From positions 124,001-188,000 of the forward strand of contig NZ_JABBGE010000003.1 in NCBI RefSeq assembly GCF_012927245.1: a stretch of DNA of 64,000 nt, in the 5' to 3' direction. The notes beneath the pieces were generated by a model, which saw only the letters and a program-made list of their open reading frames with translations, searched no databases and was not told the DNA's origin. This document shows positions 24,892-33,561 of this stretch, in pieces; position 1 is the first letter of the stretch; the number at the start of each line of letters is the position of its first letter. A program made the translations under genes and the position numbers. Source of the DNA: Streptomyces sp. R302 (GTDB taxonomy: Bacteria; Actinomycetota; Actinomycetes; Streptomycetales; Streptomycetaceae).

Positions 24892-27552
24892 TTGTCCGTC
24901 CGAAGAACCTTCGCGCTCGCCCTGAGCGCGACCCTGGCCCTCACGGGTCTCGCGGCCGTCACGCCACCGGTCGCGGCGGCAGCCGACACGGCGCCGTACG
25001 CGGTGACGATCCCTCCGCTGACCGATCCGTCGAAGGCGACCGACGGCACCGTCGAGGGCGTGGGCACCGGCGTCCAGTTCCGCTACGGCGGGTCCCAGAC
25101 GCGCTGGCGCAGCCTCAGTGCCGACCGCGTGGCCAACGCCCCGTTCTGCGACTCGTTCTTCACCTTCTCCACCGGTGACACGTCCGTCTGCGTCGACGCG
25201 GGCGACTACGCCCAGGTCCACGACTTCGCGACCGGCGTCAATGCCGTGCGAGGGGTCCCGGGCGGCGCCGACCGCCTGCTGCCCGTGGTCGCCGGCGGCC
25301 GGCTCGTCCAGGCGGAGCCGGACGGGGACGGCGTCACCCTCGTCCTGCTCGGCTACGGCGAGAACGCTCCGGCCGACCTCAGGACCCTCCTGCCCGGGGC
25401 CGCGTCGCAGCCGCTGGTCCTCGCCCAGGACGGCGACGACGTGCTGCTCAGCTACCTCGCCGACGGCGCCGAGACCGCCGTCCTCCTCGACCTCGCGACC
25501 GGCGCCCTCACGCCCCTGCCCGCACCGCCCGGCGCCACCCAGATCCGCTGGGGCGCGCTCGACGCCGGCCGGGTCGTCCTGGCCGGCGGGACCAGGCCGA
25601 GCGAGGTCGTCGTGCTCTCCCGCGCGGACCTCGCGGCTCCCGGCCGGAAGGTGACGCTGCCGCAGGCCGTCGCGGCCACACCGGCGCACTTCGCGCTCGT
25701 CGGCGACTGGCTCGTCGTCCAGGCCGCCCTGCCGGTGGCCGCCGACGGCGGCGAGTACGCCTCCCTGCGCGCCGTCCCGCTCGCCGGCGGGGAGTCCCGC
25801 GACCTCGGCGTCACCGTCCGGGCCGGCGACCGGATCGTGCCCGGTCCGGGCGGTGCCGCCTACGTGACGGGGCGCGTGGGCAGCGGCCCGTGGGAGGTGC
25901 GGCGCGTCGCCACCGGGGCGGGAGGGGCGCCCGTCGTGACGCGGGCCCTGTCCGCCGGGGCGCCGTTCGCGCGCGAGAACGTCACCCTGTCCCAGGGACG
26001 CGTGGTGGCGAGGACGGCCGCCCCCGACGGCAAGACCCTCCTCCAGGGCTACGACCTGGCCACGACCGGTGCGCACGCGGCCACGGCCACGTGGAGCTGA
26101 GACCCCGCCTCGACCGCCGCGGTCTGCCCGCCGACCCGGAAGTCCGGCACCGACGGGCGCCCGTGGACGGACATGGGTGACGGCCGCCTGGTCGTCCTGG
26201 ACGCCGTGAACAGGGCCGCCTCCGACACGCAGACCGCCTGTACGGACTGCGTCGTCGTGGCCCGCGTGACCACTCCGGGCACCGGCGGCGTCACCCGGAG
26301 CACCACGATCCGCGCCTCGTACGCGATGGACCCGCTCAGCGTCGTCGGAGCCTCCGGACGGTACGTCCACTTCCTCGCGTACGCCGCCGGCGCCGTCCGC
26401 TCGACCGTCGCCGACGTCGAGACGGGCGCGGTGCTCCGCGACTCGACGAACGAGAACCAGGCCCTGTGGGGCGGCCAGTTGTGGACGATGTCCGCGACCG
26501 ACGGCAAGGTCACCGGGGTCGACGTGCGCACCGGCGCGACGGTCGCGACCGCCGATCTCGGCACCAGCTGCCGGTTCACCGCCCTGGAGGTCGTCGGCAA
26601 GTGGATCTCCGCGCGGTGCGCGGGCGACGCCAGGGCCGTGGTGATCCACGACCGGGAGAAACGCACGTCGGTCTGGATCCGGGCCACGTACGAGCCCCTC
26701 CATCTCGGCGACGGCTTCGTGGCCTACCAGGTCCTGGGCGGCGAATCGATGCTCTACGCGGAGGACGTCCGGTCCGGCGAGTCGGAGGGGCACGAGCTCG
26801 GCGCCCTGCCCTACGACGGGGAGGACCACGACGGCCGGTGGTGGTCGCTGGACCGCTTCGGTGGAGGCATCGCCTTCATCGACAGGGCGCAGGCGGTCCG
26901 CGTCACCGGCCTCGGCGGTGTCACCAGCCGGCTCACCGCCATCGACGCCGACACCCCCGCCGCCGACATCAGGTCCGGTGCCTGGAAGCCGCGTTGGTGG
27001 CTGTCGAAGCCGGGCTCCTCGTGGACGCTCACGCTCAGGCACAAGGCGAGCGGGAAGACCGTGCGGACGCTGACCGGTGGCGAGGCCCGCGGGATCGTGG
27101 CGCCCTCGTGGGACGGGAAGGACGGGGCCGGGAAGTACGTGGCCAACGGGGCGTACGCCTGGAGCCTCACCGTGAAGCCCGCCGACGGGCATGGCGCCGA
27201 TCTGACGGTCTCCGGCGGCGTGGCCGTGTCCGGTGCCGCCGCCGTGTGGCGGGACATGGCCGGGGACGACGGTTTCGGTGATCTGCTGGCGATGGACACG
27301 GCCGGGGCGATGTCGCTGTACCGGGGGACCGGGACGGGCGGTGTCTCGTCGCGGGTGAAGGTTGGCGGTGGCTGGGGTGTGTACTCGGCGCTCGTCGGGG
27401 CCGGTGACGTGTCCGGGGACGGGCGGGCGGATCTGCTCGTGCGGACGACGGACGGGAAGCTGTACCGGTACTCCTCGACCGGGACCGGTGCGTACGGCGG
27501 CCGGGTGCTGATCGGGACCGGCGGCTGGAACACGTTCAAGGGCCTGTTCTAG
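24892..27552 (+). pseudogene. Second secreted FG-GAP protein, interrupted by in-frame TGA at 26098-26100
   Basis: The frame from the TTG at 24892 (signal peptide RRTFALALSATLALTGLAAVTPPVAAAA) runs to a TGA at 26098. It continues in the same frame, without another stop, to 27552. A conventional annotation would give two genes, 24892-26100 and 26173-27552. The downstream part has the same Ig-like domain and FG-GAP repeats as the paralogue at 20464, so the two halves are one ancestral gene of 886 residues. It is either a nonsense mutation, a sequencing error or, less likely, readthrough. Without readthrough, the secreted N-terminal product would lack all FG-GAP repeats. Confidence 0.8.
27238..27354 (+). 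repeat. 117-bp DNA block identical to 22915-23031
   Basis: Here the block is followed directly by GTGAAGGTTGGCGGTGGCTG, which in the paralogue lies about 460 bp further on (23494). This copy has therefore lost the intervening FG-GAP repeats. Confidence 0.75.
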
Positions 27553-27570
27553 CGGGTCCTTCCGCTCTTC

Positions 27571-27607
27571 GTTCGCCGTCGGCGCACTCGGTGCGCCGAC
27601 GGCGAAC
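27571..27607 (+). terminator. Intrinsic terminator after second FG-GAP gene
   Basis: Perfect 17-bp arms GTTCGCCGTCGGCGCAC (27571-27587) and GTGCGCCGACGGCGAAC (27591-27607), 3-base loop, followed by TTCTTTCC. Confidence 0.9.
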
Positions 27608-27647
27608 TTCTTTCCCGGGGCGGGGCGTTCGGTGGTCGACTGTGCGC

Positions 27648-28637
27648 ATGGAGATTCTGGTGCTGGGCGGGACCGCTTGGGTGGGCCGTGAGGTGTCGCG
27701 GCGGGCGTTGGAGCGGGGGCACGCGGTGACGTGCCTCGCGCGCGGGGAGAGCGGCGAGGTGGCCGAGGGGGCCGAGCTGGTCGTCGCGGACCGGCGGGAG
27801 CCGGGGGCGTACGACGCGCTGGCCGGGCGGGACTGGGACGCCGTGGTCGAGGTGTCGTGGCAGCCGGGGTTCGTGAAGGGGGCGCTGGCGGCGCTCGGGG
27901 AGCGGGCCCGGCACTGGACGTACGTGTCGTCCGGGAACGTGTACGCCTCGCAGGCCGAGATCGGGGCCGACGAGTCGGCCGCCCTCATGACGCCCACCGA
28001 ACTCGACGAGGTCGACCGGGAGTTGTACGGGGAGGCGAAGGCCGCCTGCGAGCGGGTGTCCGCCGCCGCCGTCGGGGACCGGCTGCTCGTCGCCCGGGCC
28101 GGGCTCATCGGCGGGCCCGGCGACGTCAGCTGCCGCACCGGCTACTGGGCGGCCCGCGCCGCCCGGGACCCGGAGGCGCCGCTGCTCGTGCCGGACGAGC
28201 CCGGGCTGCCCACCCGCGTCGTCGACGTGCGGGACCTCGTCGACTGGATCCTGGACGCGGCCGAGAAGGGTCTGACCGGGGCGTACGACACGGTGGGCCC
28301 GAACGTGCCCCTCGGCGAGTGGATCGCACTCTCCCGCCAGGCCGCCGGCCACCACGGCCCCGTCGTACCGGCCCCGTCGTCCTGGCTCCTGGAGCAGGGC
28401 GTCGGGGAGTTCATGGGGCCCGAGTCGCTGCCCCTGTGGATCGTGGCGGAGGACTGGAGCGGCTTCCAGGCCCGCTCGGGCGCCGCCGCGTCCGCCGCCG
28501 GCCTCCGCCACCGCCCCCGCGCCGAACTGATCGCCGACACCCTCGCCTGGGAACGGGAGCAGGGCCTCGACCGGGAGCGCCGGGCGGGGCTGAGCGTGGA
28601 GCGGGAGGCCGAACTGCTGGGGTTGCTGGAGGAGTAG
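27648..28637 (+). CDS. NAD-dependent epimerase/dehydratase family (SDR) protein
   Basis: A 329-residue extended SDR. The Rossmann motif [17 protein letters not shown] is an atypical GGTxxxG, as in the SDR group related to isoflavone reductase and plant chloroplast RNA-binding proteins. [12 protein letters not shown] and [11 protein letters not shown] give the Ser and YxxxK catalytic residues. ATG at 27648 is used; GTG at 27642 is possible. The substrate is unknown. It stands alone between two terminator-like or convergent boundaries. Confidence 0.85.
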   Translation: MEILVLGGTAWVGREVSRRALERGHAVTCLARGESGEVAEGAELVVADRREPGAYDALAGRDWDAVVEVSWQPGFVKGALAALGERARHWTYVSSGNVYASQAEIGADESAALMTPTELDEVDRELYGEAKAACERVSAAAVGDRLLVARAGLIGGPGDVSCRTGYWAARAARDPEAPLLVPDEPGLPTRVVDVRDLVDWILDAAEKGLTGAYDTVGPNVPLGEWIALSRQAAGHHGPVVPAPSSWLLEQGVGEFMGPESLPLWIVAEDWSGFQARSGAAASAAGLRHRPRAELIADTLAWEREQGLDRERRAGLSVEREAELLGLLEE

Positions 28638-28654
28638 GCGGACCTCTCGCGGTC

Positions 28655-29380
28655 CTACGGTGCCACCAGGGCCGGGTCCTGGTGCGAGCGGTGGAGGGCG
28701 TCGGTGACGAAGCCGTTCTTCTTGAGGTCCTCCACCAGGGCGGTGAGGTAGGCGATCGTCTCGGGGGTCCGGGCCGTCGTGGTGCCGACGGCCTGGCGGA
28801 TCTCCATGAAGCGGCCGTCGATCAGGCGGACTTCGGGGTGGGCGGCGACATAGGCGGCGGTCGGCTGGCGGATGCCGGCGCCGGCCTCCAGGTCCAGGGT
28901 GCGGAAGACGTCGACGCCCTCCGCGCCGCGGACGACGGTCGCGTGGGCGAGGGTGCGGGTGAGGTGGAGGTCGTACGCCGAGCCCTGCTTGACGCCGACG
29001 CGGACGCCGGGGGCGTCGACGTCCTCGACGGTGACGAGCGGCGAGTCGCGGGGGACCGCGTACACGCCCTCGATGACGACGTACGGGGAGGTGAAGGCGA
29101 CCTCCTTCTCTCGCGCGGGGTCGATCGCGAGGAAGCACAGGTCGGCGCGGCCGTCCGCCATCGCCTCGTACGACTTGCGCGCCGCGTCGAAGCAGAGCGT
29201 CTCCACGGGGAGGCCGAGGCGTCGGCCGATCTCCGTGGCGAGGTCGACCGTGATGCCGCCGGGGGCTTCCGGGGTGCCCTGGGCGAGGACCGGGTTGCCG
29301 AGGTTGACGGAGGCCCGCAGGGTGCCGGTGGGGGCGAGGTCGGCGGCGATCGCGGCGAGGTCGTGGTGCGTGGTCGTCAT
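28655..29380 (-). CDS. Periplasmic-binding-protein-like domain without signal peptide
   Basis: A 241-residue protein matching the family 3 extracellular solute-binding fold (amino acid ABC transporters): GTLRASVNLGNPVLAQG, GITVDLATEIGRRLGLPVE, GRADLCFLAIDPAREKEVAFTSPY. Usually these have an N-terminal lipobox. Here the protein starts MTTTHHDLAAIAADLAP with no hydrophobic leader, and no ABC permease or ATPase gene is nearby. It may be a cytoplasmic binding protein or a stand-alone enzyme-like derivative. Function not assigned. Confidence 0.8.
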   Translation of the reverse strand: MTTTHHDLAAIAADLAPTGTLRASVNLGNPVLAQGTPEAPGGITVDLATEIGRRLGLPVETLCFDAARKSYEAMADGRADLCFLAIDPAREKEVAFTSPYVVIEGVYAVPRDSPLVTVEDVDAPGVRVGVKQGSAYDLHLTRTLAHATVVRGAEGVDVFRTLDLEAGAGIRQPTAAYVAAHPEVRLIDGRFMEIRQAVGTTTARTPETIAYLTALVEDLKKNGFVTDALHRSHQDPALVAP

Positions 29381-29480
29381 GGTTGCGGAGTCTAGGGGGG
29401 CGTCCGCTTCCGTCGGGGCGGTTGGTTCCGGTCCTGCGGGACGGCCGGCGGGTCCTCGTCGTCGACCGGACGGCGGCGGC

Positions 29481-29669
29481 CTAACGGGCCTTCGCGATCC
29501 GGTGCACGACGGCGAGGATGGCGGCCAGCAGGACCGCGCCGCCGCCGTAGCGGACGCCGTCGGAAGCGTCCCCGGTCACCAGGACGATCTCGGCGCAGGC
29601 GAGGGCGGCGAGGAGAGCGAGAAGGGACAACGGGGTGGTCGGGGTGGTCGGGGAAGGGGAGTGGGACAT
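29481..29669 (-). CDS. Small two-helix membrane protein, 62 residues
   Basis: ATG at 29669 preceded by AGGAG. After a Ser/Thr/Pro-rich start the protein has two hydrophobic helices: LSLLALLAALACAEIVLV and GGGAVLLAAILAVVHRIA. It is divergent from the HTH regulator at 29790. I do not recognise it. Confidence 0.65.
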   Translation of the reverse strand: MSHSPSPTTPTTPLSLLALLAALACAEIVLVTGDASDGVRYGGGAVLLAAILAVVHRIAKAR

Positions 29670-29789
29670 GGGGCTCCTTTCCTGATGCGGAAGACTCTGC
29701 CGTGACACGAGGGTCCGCGGTGGGCCGCACGCGCGCAGCTTGCTGCGGGCCGGTGTTCCGGATGCTGCACCGCGAGGAAGGGGGAGCGG

Positions 29790-30809
29790 GTGGGGAAGGT
29801 GCTCGCGTTCCTCGGGGTGAGCGGGGAAGAGGAGGAGGCCTACCGGGCGATGCTCCGCCGCGCCTCCGGTCCGGGCCCGGCCGATTCGTCCGGTCCGGGC
29901 CCGTCCGAGGCGGCGGTCGCGCGGCTGCTCGTGCTCGGCCTCGCCACCGAGGGCGCGGACGGAGCGGTACGGGCCGTTCCGCCGGCACGTGCCGTCGACG
30001 CCCTCGTCGAGCGGCGGCTGCGCGCCGTGCGGGAGGAGCTGGAGGCCGAGGCCGCGCGGCACGCGGTCGTCGAGACGCTCTTCGCGGAGTCCCGGCCCGC
30101 CGTACCGCCGCAGGCCGACGGCAGTGGCGGCAGCGGGGGCAGCGGGGGCAGCGGGGGCGCGGGGGCCGGCGGGACGATCGTCACCCTGCACGGAGTCGAC
30201 GCCGTCCGCGAGGCCATCGACGAGCTGACGTTCTTCGCCCGCGGCGAGGACCTGACCACCGAGCCCACCGGCGTCCTCACCGAGGAGTCCATCGCCTTCT
30301 CGCACCCCATCAACATGCGGCTGCTGCGCCGCGGGGTGCGGTTGCGCACGCTGATGGGCGCGGGACTGCTCCGGGACCGGGCCACGCTCGCGTACATGCG
30401 GGAACTCGTCGCGCACGGCGCGGAGGTGCGGGTGGCGCGGCAGCCGGTCGAGCGGATGATCGTCGTCGACCGCTCGGCGGCACTCACCCCGATCGACCCG
30501 TCCCACACCGCACGGGGCGCCCTCCTGGTCCGCGAGCCGGGCCTGGTGGCGACCCTCGTCACGCTCTTCGAACGGATGTGGGAGGCGGCGGAGGAGCTGC
30601 CCGGCGAGGCCGCCGAACCGCCGTCGGACGTCGAGCGGTCGGTCCTGGCGATGCTGCGGGAGGCCGACAAGGACGAGACGGCGGCGCGGCGCCTCGGCAT
30701 GTCCGTACGCACCTACCGGAAGCACCTGGCCGCGGTCACCCGCCGCCTGGGCGCCGCGAACCGGGTGGAGGCGGCGCTCCTCGCGCACGAGAAGGGCTGG
30801 CTGGACTGA
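29790..30809 (+). CDS. TrmB-like/LuxR-type HTH regulator
   Basis: About 339 residues. The N-terminus (VLAFLGVSGEEEEAYRAMLRR) resembles the TrmB-like winged helix of a large Streptomyces regulator group. A Gly/Ser repeat linker (GSGGSGGSGGSGG) separates it from a phospholipase-D-like sensor part (REAIDELTFFARGEDL...RLLRRGVRLRTLM). The C-terminus is a LuxR-type helix-turn-helix (DKDETAARRLGMSVRTYRKHLAAVTRRLGAANR). GTG at 29790 follows GGGGGAG. Its targets are unknown; the small membrane protein gene opposite is one candidate. Confidence 0.85.
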   Translation: MGKVLAFLGVSGEEEEAYRAMLRRASGPGPADSSGPGPSEAAVARLLVLGLATEGADGAVRAVPPARAVDALVERRLRAVREELEAEAARHAVVETLFAESRPAVPPQADGSGGSGGSGGSGGAGAGGTIVTLHGVDAVREAIDELTFFARGEDLTTEPTGVLTEESIAFSHPINMRLLRRGVRLRTLMGAGLLRDRATLAYMRELVAHGAEVRVARQPVERMIVVDRSAALTPIDPSHTARGALLVREPGLVATLVTLFERMWEAAEELPGEAAEPPSDVERSVLAMLREADKDETAARRLGMSVRTYRKHLAAVTRRLGAANRVEAALLAHEKGWLD

Positions 30810-30816
30810 CGCCCGG

Positions 30817-30853
30817 GGCCCCGCGCCCGCGAGACGTGCGCGGGGGCGGGGCC
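30817..30853. terminator. Bidirectional terminator between HTH regulator and PTS gene
   Basis: GGCCCCGCGCCCGCG (30817-30831) pairs with CGCGGGGGCGGGGCC (30839-30853) in the 83-bp convergent gap, with one interior G-G mismatch. Confidence 0.75.
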
Positions 30854-30892
30854 TTGTCCTTCGGAGTCGTACAGAAGCGTTTCGTGGATGCG

Positions 30893-32464
30893 TCAGACCT
30901 TCACGGGCTCCGGCTCCGGATCCGGATCCGAGTCCGGCTCCGGATCCGAGTCCGGATCCGAGTCAGGCTCGGGCTCGGGGCCGGCGCTGTGCGTCCCGGC
31001 GGCCACCGGCGTTGAGGCCGTCCCCGCCTCCGTCCCCGCTGCTGTGTCCACGTCGAACTCCTCGATCAGCTCGCGGCTGAAGCCCCAGAAGTAGGTGGCG
31101 GCGAAGCCGGCGACGTAGCCGACGATCAGGCCGCCCGCGTAGATCGCGATGGTCGTGCCGAGGCCCTTGTCGCCGTCCAGGAGCGGGAAGAGCGCCCAGC
31201 CGGACGGGCCGATCGCGGTGGAGCCGACCTTGTCGCCCAGCATGTTGAAGAGGCCGACGAAGCCGCCGCCGAACGCGCCGCCGACGCAGGCCGTGACGAA
31301 GGGGCGGCCCAGGGGGAGGGAGACGCCGTAGATGAGGGGTTCGCCGACGCCGAGGAAGCCGGCCGGGAGGGCGGACTTGATGGTGCGGCGGATGGAGCCG
31401 TTGCGGGGCAGCTTCAGGTAGACGGCCATGGCCGCGCCGACCTGGCCCGCGCCCGCCATCGCCAGGATCGGGAGGAGGACGGTGTAGCCCTGCTGCTCGA
31501 TGAGGGTGGTGTGGATGGGGATGAGGGCCTGGTGGAGGCCGAGCATCACCAGCGGCAGGAAGAGGCCGCCGAGGAGGAAGCCGGCGCCGGCGCCCGCGTT
31601 CGCGAGGAGCCAGTCGGCGAAGTCGCCGATGCCCTGCGAGATCTCGCCCGCGACGAACATCAGGCCGTAGACGGTGACGAGGCCGGAGACGAGCACGGTG
31701 AGGGTGGGGGTGACGAGGACGTCGAGGGACTCGGGCACCCACCTGCGGCACCACTTCTCGACGTGCACGGCGAGGACGGCCGCGCCGAGCGCGCCGAGGA
31801 CGCCGCCCTGGCCGGGCGAGAGCGTCTGCCCGAAGACCTCGACCTTGGCGACGCCCGCGAAGACGATGACGGCGGCGACCGCGCCGCCGAGGATCGGCGT
31901 GCCGCCGAACTCCTTCGCCGTGTTGAAGCCGACGAAGACCGCGATGAGGGCCATGAAGCCGCTGGCGATGGCGGCGAGCGCCGGGGTGACGCCGGGCAGC
32001 CGACCGAGGTTGACGAGCAGGCCGTTGAGGCCGGCGATGATGCCGCAGCCGATGAGGGCGGGGATCAGCGGGACGAAGATGTTCGCGATCCTGCGGAGGA
32101 GGAGCTTGAAGGGGGTCGCGTTCTTCGCCTTCCGGGCCGCCTTGAGGGCGGCGCCCTTGTCGGCCAGCTCCTCGGCGGAGTGCGTGGGGGCGGCCTCCGC
32201 GGCTCCCTCGGCCACCAGGGCCTCGAACTCGGGGGTGACGCGGGCGACCGTGCCCGGGCCGAGGACGATCTGGTACGTGTCGTCCTCCACCACGCCCATC
32301 ACGGCCGGCAGGGCCTTGAGGGCCTCGTCCCGGACGAGCGAGCGGTCGCGCAGACCCAGCCGGAGGCGGGTCATGCAGTGGGCCACGGAGGAGATGTTCC
32401 CGGCGCCGCCGACGAGGGGGAGGATCGCGGCGGCGATGGCGCGGTTCTTGTCGTCTGTGCTCAT
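30893..32464 (-). CDS. PTS EIIBC component, probable N-acetylmuramic acid (MurP-type) transporter
   Basis: About 523 residues. The N-terminal EIIB domain has the phosphorylated cysteine in VAHCMTRLRLGL. A linker leads to the EIIC domain of the glucose superfamily with about ten helices and the signature GEPLIYGVSLPLGRPFV. It is downstream of murQ, which acts on MurNAc 6-phosphate, and an RpiR regulator, so MurNAc or a related amino sugar is the likely substrate. The C-terminus is an unusual acidic Pro/Asp/Glu/Ser repeat tail (EPEPDSDPDSDPEPDSDPD), encoded by repetitive DNA around 30900-30975. EIIA must come from elsewhere. Confidence 0.85.
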   Translation of the reverse strand: MSTDDKNRAIAAAILPLVGGAGNISSVAHCMTRLRLGLRDRSLVRDEALKALPAVMGVVEDDTYQIVLGPGTVARVTPEFEALVAEGAAEAAPTHSAEELADKGAALKAARKAKNATPFKLLLRRIANIFVPLIPALIGCGIIAGLNGLLVNLGRLPGVTPALAAIASGFMALIAVFVGFNTAKEFGGTPILGGAVAAVIVFAGVAKVEVFGQTLSPGQGGVLGALGAAVLAVHVEKWCRRWVPESLDVLVTPTLTVLVSGLVTVYGLMFVAGEISQGIGDFADWLLANAGAGAGFLLGGLFLPLVMLGLHQALIPIHTTLIEQQGYTVLLPILAMAGAGQVGAAMAVYLKLPRNGSIRRTIKSALPAGFLGVGEPLIYGVSLPLGRPFVTACVGGAFGGGFVGLFNMLGDKVGSTAIGPSGWALFPLLDGDKGLGTTIAIYAGGLIVGYVAGFAATYFWGFSRELIEEFDVDTAAGTEAGTASTPVAAGTHSAGPEPEPDSDPDSDPEPDSDPDPEPEPVKV

Positions 32465-32470
32465 GGTGCG

Positions 32471-32530
32471 GTGGTGCCTTCGGTGCGGGGGTGGTGCCTT
32501 CGGGACGGGGGTGGTGCCTTCGGTACGGGG
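32471..32530 (-). repeat. Three tandem 20-bp repeats between murQ and the PTS gene
   Basis: Unit GTGGTGCCTTCGGTGCGGGG repeats exactly in phase at 32471, 32491 and 32511, with 1-2 base changes. It lies just upstream of the PTS start on the minus strand, in the intergenic transcript, and could affect expression of the PTS gene. Confidence 0.75.
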
Positions 32531-32563
32531 GCGGAGGCGGGGGCGGGGGGAGGCGGGGGCGGC

Positions 32564-33511
32564 TCAGGGGGTGGTCGCGTGCAGCGCCGCACGCAGGTGG
32601 CCGTGGGAGTCCTTCAGCCGCTGCGCCGCGGTGGCGGCGTCGACGCCGGCGAGGATGATCAGGATGGCGTTCTTCACCTCCCCCTCGGCGGCGGCGAGCG
32701 CGGCCTCGATCTGCTCGTCGGGGGCGCCGGTCGCGAGCGCGACGATGCGGCGCGAGCGGGCCCGGAGCTTCTCGTTGGAGGCGCGGACGTCGACCATGAG
32801 GTTCCCGTAGGTCTTGCCCAGGCGGATCATGGTGATCGTCGAGATCATGTTGAGGACGAGCTTCTGGGCCGTGCCCGCCTTCAACCGGGTGGAGCCGGTG
32901 AGGAGTTCGGGCCCGGGGACGACCTCGATGCCGTGCTCGGCGGCCGCGGCGAGGGCGCTGTCCGGGTTGCAGGAGAGCCCGATGGTGAGCGCGCCGAGGC
33001 TCCGGGCGTGCTCGACGGCGCCGATGGCGTACGGGGTGCGGCCGGAGGCGGAGATGCCGACGACGGTGTCGTCGGGGCCGACGCCGAGCGCGTCGAGGTC
33101 GGCGGCGGCCAGTTCCTTGGAGTCCTCGGCGCCCTCGACGGCCTGGATCATGGCGGTGGGGCCGCCCGCGATCAGGCCGACGACCTGGGAGGGGTCGGTG
33201 TTGAAGGTGGGCGGGCACTCGCTGGCGTCGAGGACGCCGAGCCGCCCGGCGGTGCCGGCGCCCAGGTAGAGGAGGCGCCCGCCGCGCGCCATTCGCTCGG
33301 CGGTCGCGTCGATGGCGGCGGCGATGGCGGGGAGCTCGCGGGCGACGGCGGTGGGAACGGACCGGTCCTCGCCGTTCATGGTGCGGGCGATCTCCAGGGT
33401 GGACAGCCGGTCGATCTCGGCCAGTTCGGGGCGGAACGCCTCGGTGGTGAGGGTGGCCAGCTGGGCGCGGAGCTCGGAGTACGTGGTGGACACGGGCGGC
33501 TGCTCTTTCAT
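32564..33511 (-). CDS. murQ: N-acetylmuramic acid 6-phosphate etherase
   Basis: A SIS-domain lyase of 315 residues that removes D-lactate from MurNAc 6-phosphate, giving GlcNAc 6-phosphate. GRLLYLGAGTAGRLGVLDASECPPTF is the family signature and includes the catalytic Glu region. GISASGRTPY, GLSCN and the SIS pattern KLVLNMISTITMIRLGKTYGN follow. Length is normal. It lies in a divergent-free cluster rpiR-murQ-PTS, all on the minus strand, for recovery of cell-wall sugars. Confidence 0.93.
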   Translation of the reverse strand: MKEQPPVSTTYSELRAQLATLTTEAFRPELAEIDRLSTLEIARTMNGEDRSVPTAVARELPAIAAAIDATAERMARGGRLLYLGAGTAGRLGVLDASECPPTFNTDPSQVVGLIAGGPTAMIQAVEGAEDSKELAAADLDALGVGPDDTVVGISASGRTPYAIGAVEHARSLGALTIGLSCNPDSALAAAAEHGIEVVPGPELLTGSTRLKAGTAQKLVLNMISTITMIRLGKTYGNLMVDVRASNEKLRARSRRIVALATGAPDEQIEAALAAAEGEVKNAILIILAGVDAATAAQRLKDSHGHLRAALHATTP

Positions 33512-33551
33512 GGTCGTGGTGTCGGCTTCACGGTCGTGGTGTCGGCTTCAC
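33512..33551 (-). repeat. Tandem duplication of 20 bp upstream of murQ
   Basis: GGTCGTGGTGTCGGCTTCAC occurs twice, back to back, between the rpiR and murQ genes, directly in front of the murQ start codon. Together with the 20-bp triplets before the PTS gene, both intergenic gaps of the cluster contain 20-bp repeats of unrelated sequence. Confidence 0.75.
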
Positions 33552-33561
33552 GGTCTGGGTG

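Noticed and set aside
26101..26172. Separate intergenic region between two FG-GAP genes
   Set aside because: The reading frame stays open from the TGA at 26098 to the ATG at 26173 and beyond, so this is coding DNA of one interrupted gene.
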